Assembly (NCBI RefSeq): GCF_006716745.1 | Contig: NZ_VFPP01000001.1 | Span: 2,170,001 to 2,234,000, forward strand | From: Saccharothrix saharensis | GTDB taxonomy: Bacteria; Actinomycetota; Actinomycetes; Mycobacteriales; Pseudonocardiaceae | DNA length: 64,000 bases | Direction: 5' to 3' | Part shown: one piece after another, positions 58,780 to 64,000 of the stretch | Layout of the letters: every line of letters begins with the position of its first letter | Position numbering within the stretch: the first letter of the stretch is position 1 | Made by a program: the position numbers and the translations under genes | Notes under the pieces: model-generated | Told to the model about the DNA's origin: nothing | Databases searched by the model: none | Seen by the model: only the letters and a program-made list of their open reading frames with translations

Positions 58780-59100
58780 ATGACCGACACCTTGTGGGAC
58801 GAGTTCCACCGCGTGGTGAACATGACCTCGCACGAACTGGAGGACTGGCTGCGCACCCGCTCGGCGGGCGAGGACGGCGAAAGCCTCCCCGACCAGGCCG
58901 GGACGCCCACCGGTCAGGAGGTGCTGCGGGTGCTGCGCAAGCGGCGCACCGACCTGACCACCGAGGACGTGAAGGTGATGCGCAAGGTCGTGGAGCGGGT
59001 GCACGAGCAGCGGCGCGACGACCTGGAGCCCACGGCGGGCGAGGCGCACTGGCGGCACCGGCTCATGTCCATCGGCCACGACCCGCTCAAGCCCGCCTGA
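58780..59100 (+). CDS. DUF3140 family protein
   Basis: This 106-residue protein starts at ATG 58780. The pattern WDEFHRVVNMTSHELEDWL, then VLRVLRKRRTDLTTEDVKVM and HWRHRLMSIGHDP, is characteristic of DUF3140, a family of small cytoplasmic actinobacterial proteins of unknown role, some related to DNA-binding proteins. It converges with the oxidoreductase gene ending at 59105. Confidence 0.87.
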   Translation: MTDTLWDEFHRVVNMTSHELEDWLRTRSAGEDGESLPDQAGTPTGQEVLRVLRKRRTDLTTEDVKVMRKVVERVHEQRRDDLEPTAGEAHWRHRLMSIGHDPLKPA

Positions 59101-59104
59101 GCGT

Positions 59105-60412
59105 TCACCCCCGGTCGGTCGCGCCGATCCGGTCCACGTCGCCCAACCGCACGCCCGCCTCCGGGACCAGCCCGAACTGCACGACCTGGCGGCGGGCGAG
59201 CAGGTCGGTGAGCCAGTCCACGGCCACCCGCAGCCGGTTGCCCGGCATCGCCAGCAGGTGGTAGCCGCGCGCCACGGCCTTCGCGGGCAGCCCGGTCAGC
59301 GGCACGTGCAGCGGGTTGGCCACCGCCTGCGCGCCGGCCAGGTCGACCACGAACCCGAGGTCGCGGTGCCGGTAGGTGCCCACGTCGCCGTGGCCCAGGG
59401 ACGCGGCGACGTTGCGGCCCGCGAGCTTGCCCTGCCGCTGCGCGTGCTGCGCGGTCATCGGGGTCGGCTCGCCACCGTTGAACACGTCGGGCACGGCCGC
59501 GACGTCACCGGCCGCGAACACGTGCGGGTGCGTCGGCACGGCCAACGTCGGGTCGACCACGACCCGGCCCTTCACCGTGGCCAGCGACACCGACTCCACC
59601 AACGGGTCCGGCTGCACGCCGACGCACCACACGAGCGTGCGCGTCGGGATCTCGCTGCCGTCGGTCAGCTTCGCGCACTCCGCGGTGACCTCCTCGACGC
59701 TGGTCTTCAGCCGCACGTCCACGCCCCGGGCCCGCAGGACCCGGGCCGCGGGCGCCGAGAGCCGCTCGTCCAGGCCCGGCAGCACGCGCGGGGCCATGTC
59801 GACCAGCACCCACTTGACGTCGGACTCCGCCAGGCCGCGCCGACCGCGCAACGCCGACCGGGTCAGCTGCTGCCCCTGCGCCACCAGCTCCGTGCCCGTG
59901 TACCCGGCGCCGACCACGACGAACGTCGCGCGCGCCGCCCGTTCCGCCGGGTCGGTGGCCTGCTCGGCCAGCTCGACCTGCCGCAGCACGTGGTCGCGCA
60001 GGAACACCGCCTCGGCGACCGACTTGAACCCGAACGCGTGCTCGGCCACGCCCGGGATGGACAGCAGCCGGGTGACCGAGCCCGCCGTGAGCACCAACCG
60101 GTCCCACTCCAGGACCTGCTCACGCCCCTCGACGTCCACGGCGGTGCACGTGCGCGCGGCCAGGTCGAGCCCGGTGACGTGCGCCTGCACCAGCCGGGTG
60201 CGCGGCAGCTTGGGCCGCAGCGGCACGGCGACCCGGCGCGGGTCGAGCGAACCGCCCGCGACCTCGGGCAGCAGCGGCACGTAGAGCATGTAGTCGGTCG
60301 GGTTGACCGCCACCAGCTCGGCGGCGTCGGCGGGCAGCACGCGTTCCAGCGTGCGCAGGCAGTGGTAGCCCGCGAAGCCCGTTCCCACGACCAGCACGCG
60401 TGGCTTGCCCAT
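59105..60412 (-). CDS. NAD(P)/FAD-dependent oxidoreductase (type II NADH dehydrogenase-like)
   Basis: This 435-residue flavoprotein starts at ATG 60412 (MGKPRVLVVGTGFAGYHCLR), with the GxGxxG FAD site. A second nucleotide site is FVVVGAGYTGTELVAQ, and the late FAD block reads HVFAAGDVAAVPD. The C-terminal segment lies where NDH-2 enzymes attach to the membrane. It would pass electrons from NADH to a quinone without pumping protons; a sulfide:quinone or other role in the same superfamily is possible. Confidence 0.87.
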   Translation of the reverse strand: MGKPRVLVVGTGFAGYHCLRTLERVLPADAAELVAVNPTDYMLYVPLLPEVAGGSLDPRRVAVPLRPKLPRTRLVQAHVTGLDLAARTCTAVDVEGREQVLEWDRLVLTAGSVTRLLSIPGVAEHAFGFKSVAEAVFLRDHVLRQVELAEQATDPAERAARATFVVVGAGYTGTELVAQGQQLTRSALRGRRGLAESDVKWVLVDMAPRVLPGLDERLSAPAARVLRARGVDVRLKTSVEEVTAECAKLTDGSEIPTRTLVWCVGVQPDPLVESVSLATVKGRVVVDPTLAVPTHPHVFAAGDVAAVPDVFNGGEPTPMTAQHAQRQGKLAGRNVAASLGHGDVGTYRHRDLGFVVDLAGAQAVANPLHVPLTGLPAKAVARGYHLLAMPGNRLRVAVDWLTDLLARRQVVQFGLVPEAGVRLGDVDRIGATDRG

Positions 60413-60482
60413 GGCCCGATCCCTCCGCCGGTGTGCGTTCCGCCAGCGGGTACCCCGGACCGAGAAGGGGTAGACAACGACC

Positions 60483-61199
60483 ATGGCCCTGGGACTGCCC
60501 GACGCGATCACCGCCTGTCTCTTCGACCTGGACGGCGTGCTGACCAGCACCGCCGTGCTGCACCGCCGCGCGTGGCGGCGCACGTTCGACGACTTCCTGC
60601 GCCCGCGCGGTGAGCCGCCGTTCGCCGAATCGGACTACCTCAGGTTCGTGGACGGCCGGCCCCGCTACGACGGGGTGCGGGAGTTCCTCGCCTCGCGCGG
60701 CATCACGCTGCCCGAGGGCACGCCCGACGACCCGCCCGACGCCGACACCGTCCACGGCGTCGGCAACCGCAAGAACGACCTGCTGGAGGCGATCATCCGA
60801 CACGAAGGCGTGACACCCTACGCGGGCACGGCACCGTACCTGCGCGCGGTCGAGGACGAGGGGTTGGGCATCGGCGTGGTGACGTCGTCGGCCAACGCGC
60901 GCAAGGTCCTCGACGCGGCCGGCCTCAGCCCGTTCGTGCAGGCCCTGGTCGACGGCGTGGTGATCAGCCGCGACGGGCTCAAGGGCAAGCCCGCGCCGGA
61001 CTCGTTCCTGGCGGGCGCGCGGCTGCTGGGCGTGAACCCGGCGCACGCGGCGGTGTTCGAGGACGCGCTGTCGGGCGTGCAGGCCGGGCGCGCGGGCGGG
61101 TTCGGGCACGTGGTGGGCGTGGACCGGGCCGGCCAGCGGGAGGCGCTGCTCGCGCACGGCGCGGACGTCGTCGTCGAAGACCTCTCGGAGCTGCTGTGA
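60483..61199 (+). CDS. Beta-phosphoglucomutase (HAD family)
   Basis: This 238-residue protein has the HAD motif FDLDGVLTSTAVLH with nucleophile and acid/base aspartates, motif III KGKPAPDSFL, and the final VFEDALSGVQAGRAGG. It converts beta-glucose 1-phosphate to glucose 6-phosphate. The next gene, a GH65 phosphorylase that releases beta-glucose 1-phosphate, starts inside its stop codon region (GTGA), so the two steps are coupled. Confidence 0.9.
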   Translation: MALGLPDAITACLFDLDGVLTSTAVLHRRAWRRTFDDFLRPRGEPPFAESDYLRFVDGRPRYDGVREFLASRGITLPEGTPDDPPDADTVHGVGNRKNDLLEAIIRHEGVTPYAGTAPYLRAVEDEGLGIGVVTSSANARKVLDAAGLSPFVQALVDGVVISRDGLKGKPAPDSFLAGARLLGVNPAHAAVFEDALSGVQAGRAGGFGHVVGVDRAGQREALLAHGADVVVEDLSELL

Positions 61200-63604
61200 G
61201 CGGCTGGGAGGTCCACCCCTGGATGGTGCGCTGGGACGGCCTCGCCGTGGACCAGCTGCGCCGCACGGAGTCGGTGTTCGCGCTGTCCAACGGGCACATC
61301 GGGATGCGCGGCACGCTGGACGAGGGCGAGCCCCGCGGCCTGCCCGGCACCTACCTCAACGGCTTCTACGAGGAGCACGCGCTGCCCTACGGCGAGTCCG
61401 GCTACGGCTACCCGGAGGCGGGGCAGACGGTCGTCAACGTCACCGACGGCAAGGTGATCCGGCTGCTGGTCGAGGACGAGCCGCTGGACATGCGCTACGG
61501 CCGCGCCCACGCGCACCAGCGCGAGCTGGACTTCCGCACCGGCACGCTGCGCCGCTGCACGGAGTGGGAGTCGCCGACCGGGCGGCGGGTCACCGTGCGC
61601 ACCGAGCGGCTGGTGTCGCTGACCCAGCGCGCGGTCGCGGCGATCCTCTACGAGGTCGAGCCGAGCGAGGACGTGCAGCTCGTCGTGCAGTCCGACCTGC
61701 TGGCCAACGAGCCGGTGGAGAACGAGGGCGACGACCCGCGGGTGGCCGCGGCGCTGAACGAGCCGCTGGTGGCGGACTTCGCGCACGCCGAGGACCACCG
61801 GGCGGTGCTGGCCCACCACGCGCGCAACTCGGGGCTGCGGATGGCCGCCGCGATGGACCACGAGCTGGTGGTGGACGACGGCGTGCGCACCGAGATCCGC
61901 GCCGAGGGCGACCTGGCGCGCTTCACCGCCGCCGTGGACGTGCCCGCGGGCGGGAAGCTGCGGCTGGTGAAGTACCTCGGGTACGGCTGGTCCGCGCAGC
62001 GGTCGGTGCCCGCGCTGCGGGCGCAGGTGGAGGCGGCGCTGGCAGGTGCGCGCCAGACCGGCTGGGAGGGCCTGCTGGCCGAGCAGCGGCGGTTCCTGGA
62101 CGACTTCTGGGAGGTCGCCGACATCGAGCTGCACGGCGACGACGAGCTGCAGCAGGCGCTGCGGTTCGCGCTGTTCCACATCATGCAGGCGGCGGTGCGC
62201 GGCGAGACGCGGGCGATCCCGGGCAAGGGGCTGACCGGGCCCGGCTACGACGGGCACGCGTTCTGGGACACCGAGATGTTCGTGCTGCCCGTGCTGGCCT
62301 ACACCGTGCCGGAGGCGGCGCGGGACGCGTTGCGGTGGCGGCACTCGACGTTGCCCAAGGCGCGGGAGCGGGCCGAGGTGCTCGGCCAGCGCGGCGCGGC
62401 GTTCCCGTGGCGGTCGATCAGCGGGGCCGAGTGCTCGGCGTACTGGCCCGCGAGCACGGCCGCGTTCCACGTCAGCGGCGACGTCGCGCACGCCGTGCTC
62501 CAGTACGTGAACGCGACCGGCGACCGGGCGTTCGAGCGCGAGTGCGGCGCGGAGGTCCTGGTGGAGACGGCGCGGCTGTGGACGTCGCTGGGCCACCACG
62601 ACCAGCACGGCGGGTTCCGCATCGACGGGGTCACCGGGCCGGACGAGTACTCGGCCGTGGTGGACAACAACGTCTACACCAACCTCATCGCGCAGAAGAA
62701 CCTGCGCGGCGCGGCGGACGCGTGCGAACGGCACCCGGACGTGGCCGAGCGGCTCGACGTGACCGCCGGCGAGGTGCAGGACTGGCGCAAGGCCGCCGAC
62801 GGGATGCTGATCCCGTTCGACGACCTGCTCGACGTGCACCAGCAGAACGAGGGGTTCACCTCGCACGCCGAGTGGGACTTCGAGGGCACCGACCCCGACG
62901 AGTACCCGTTGCTGCTCAACCGGCCCTACTTCGACCTCTACCGCAAGCAGGTGGTCAAGCAGGCCGACCTGGTGCTGGCCATGCACGTGCGCGGCGACGC
63001 GTTCACGGCGGCGCAGAAGGCGCGCAACTTCGCCTACTACGAGGCGAGGACGGTGCGTGACTCGTCGCTGTCGGCCGGCACGCAGGCGGTGCTGGCGGCC
63101 GAGGTGGGCGCGTCGCAGCTGGCCTACGACTACCTGGCCGAGGCGGCGTTCACCGACCTGCACGACCTGCACGGCAACGTCCACAACGGACTGCACATGG
63201 CGTCGTTGGCGGGCGCGTGGGTCGGCGTGGTGGCCGGGTTCGGCGGGATGCGCGACCACGACGGCGAGCTGTCGTTCGCGCCGCGCCTGCCGCCGGGGCT
63301 GACCGGGATGGCGTTCCGCATGTCGTTCGGCGGTACCCGCTTCGCGGTGGAGGTCGAGCCGCGGTCGGTGACCTACCGGATCGTGGCGGGCGACGCGCTG
63401 CGCACCAGCCACCACGGCGAGCCGGTCGTGGTGGAGCCGGGCCACCCGGTCACGATGTCCATTCCGGACCCGCCGGAGCCGCCCCGGCTGCGCCAGCCGG
63501 CGAACCGCGCGCCCGTGCGCAGGGTGCCGCCGGTCCGGCCGTTCACAGGCGTTCCGGGTGACCCGGAACGGGAAACGACGGCGGGGCAAGAAGATCGGGG
63601 ATGA
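61196..63604 (+). CDS. GH65 disaccharide phosphorylase (maltose/trehalose/kojibiose type)
   Basis: This 802-residue enzyme starts at GTG 61196. The N-terminal beta-sandwich includes ESVFALSNGHIGMRGTLDEG and LPGTYLNGFYE. The (alpha/alpha)6 barrel has GHAFWDTEMFVLPV, FPWRSISGAECSAYW and the catalytic acid Glu484 in VTGPDEYS. GH65 enzymes phosphorolyse alpha-linked glucosides with inversion to beta-glucose 1-phosphate, which the coupled mutase uses. Which disaccharide is used cannot be read. Double hairpins follow the stop. Confidence 0.9.
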   Translation: MSGWEVHPWMVRWDGLAVDQLRRTESVFALSNGHIGMRGTLDEGEPRGLPGTYLNGFYEEHALPYGESGYGYPEAGQTVVNVTDGKVIRLLVEDEPLDMRYGRAHAHQRELDFRTGTLRRCTEWESPTGRRVTVRTERLVSLTQRAVAAILYEVEPSEDVQLVVQSDLLANEPVENEGDDPRVAAALNEPLVADFAHAEDHRAVLAHHARNSGLRMAAAMDHELVVDDGVRTEIRAEGDLARFTAAVDVPAGGKLRLVKYLGYGWSAQRSVPALRAQVEAALAGARQTGWEGLLAEQRRFLDDFWEVADIELHGDDELQQALRFALFHIMQAAVRGETRAIPGKGLTGPGYDGHAFWDTEMFVLPVLAYTVPEAARDALRWRHSTLPKARERAEVLGQRGAAFPWRSISGAECSAYWPASTAAFHVSGDVAHAVLQYVNATGDRAFERECGAEVLVETARLWTSLGHHDQHGGFRIDGVTGPDEYSAVVDNNVYTNLIAQKNLRGAADACERHPDVAERLDVTAGEVQDWRKAADGMLIPFDDLLDVHQQNEGFTSHAEWDFEGTDPDEYPLLLNRPYFDLYRKQVVKQADLVLAMHVRGDAFTAAQKARNFAYYEARTVRDSSLSAGTQAVLAAEVGASQLAYDYLAEAAFTDLHDLHGNVHNGLHMASLAGAWVGVVAGFGGMRDHDGELSFAPRLPPGLTGMAFRMSFGGTRFAVEVEPRSVTYRIVAGDALRTSHHGEPVVVEPGHPVTMSIPDPPEPPRLRQPANRAPVRRVPPVRPFTGVPGDPERETTAGQEDRG

Positions 63605-63608
63605 GGTG

Positions 63609-63683
63609 CCCGGCCGGACTCTTGGGGGGAGGGGAGCCCGGCCGGGACTTGTCAGGCGGCCAGTGGGGGGGCGGTGGCCGCCT
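63609..63683 (+). terminator. Two successive hairpins after GH65
   Basis: CCCGGCCGG at 63609-63617 can pair with CCGGCCGGG at 63638-63646. AGGCGGCCA at 63654-63662 pairs perfectly with TGGCCGCCT at 63675-63683. Together they make a plausible transcription stop. Confidence 0.7.
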
Positions 63684-64000
63684 AAGCCCTCATCGCAGGC
63701 AGGGTTGCCCCTGTTACGGGAGTTCAACCCACGACTTCGTGCGCGATTACGTGATCCGGGTCATTGCCCTGCCTGTAACGCCGCGCCGGACCCGCCCTCG
63801 TCCGGTTCCCGACGCCGCGCCGGGGGGCCGTTGTCGCCCGCCGGCGGCACCGTGCGCGGCTCGTCGCCACCCGGTCGGCACCCTCGCGCGGCCCGTCGTC
63901 ACCCACTCGACAGCATTCGTGACCAGGGCGAATCGTCTCCGCAATCGTGCGGGAGCGAACCGGGGGTGTCCCGGCGCGAGGTAACCCACAGGAGTGAGAG
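63684..64000 (+). other. Untranslated leader-like region at the window end
   Basis: No gene with coding character was found here. CAGGCAGGG (63696-63704) pairs with CCCTGCCTG (63767-63775), and a short hairpin (CCGGG-CCCGG) lies near 63960. The region ends with CAGGAGTGAG, resembling a ribosome binding site for a gene beyond the window. A structured leader is possible, but no riboswitch class is recognised. Confidence 0.35.

Noticed and set aside
63901-64000. c-di-AMP (ydaO) riboswitch
   Set aside because: GAACCGGGGG resembles part of the consensus, but the remaining conserved blocks could not be matched by eye.

Overview
The window is high-GC DNA from a filamentous actinomycete, most likely of the Pseudonocardiales (Saccharothrix/Lentzea/Actinosynnema-like). 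The evidence is frequent GTG and TTG starts, ATGA/GTGA-coupled operons, an XRE-DUF5753/DUF397 pair, a sunset-domain protein, ECF42 with a YCII partner, and LacI/CebR-type sugar control. No phage, plasmid or transposon backbone was seen. The genus is inference.

Left part (1-18,900). A YtfR/YtfT/YjfF-type sugar importer lacks its binding protein in the window. It is followed by a large TIR-nSTAND-membrane-WD40 protein and a frame-scrambled remnant of a DUF4157 (eCIS-type) gene. Next comes a three-gene partner-switching operon (PAS-GAF-SpoIIE phosphatase, B12-binding sensor, STAS). A 1276-residue secreted GH87 alpha-1,3-glucanase follows, then a GntR regulator with a metallo-beta-lactamase/rhodanese and TauE pair for sulfur handling.

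Middle (18,900-50,300) is a plant and fungal polysaccharide island. It holds a six-gene pectin operon on the minus strand (pectate lyase-pectinesterase fusion, ABC importer, enolase-superfamily enzyme, second pectate lyase). After a TPR protein, a DUF1992 gene and an ECF42/YCII set come a secreted GH5 mannanase and a CE3-like esterase, both with CBM2. A LacI gene is divergent from a CE7 deacetylase. A xylan block follows: GH3 and GH115 on one side, a binding protein, two permeases and GH10 on the other, framed by two similar LacI regulators. An AA10 LPMO coupled to an unknown lipoprotein, and a PfkB kinase, close the island. Secreted enzymes attack polymer. The xylan enzymes carry no visible signal peptide, so xylo-oligosaccharides appear to be imported and finished in the cytoplasm. 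Four operator types can be read: TTAAGCGCTTAA, TGTTTCGA pairs, the CebR box TGGGAGCGCTCCCA, and a GT-N4-AC GntR site.

Right part (50,300-64,000) carries regulatory and housekeeping genes: XRE/DUF5753/DUF397, an NlpC/P60 endopeptidase, hemerythrin, STAS and a STAS-like/HATPase protein, a sunset-domain protein, ArsR with an AHSA1-like protein, a tiny lipoprotein, DUF3140, an NDH-2-like oxidoreductase, and a beta-phosphoglucomutase with a GH65 phosphorylase.

The least explained structures are two intergenic arrays of a 22-nt repeat (32,940-33,221 and 46,014-46,091), the DUF4157 remnant, and the unknown lipoprotein coupled to the LPMO.
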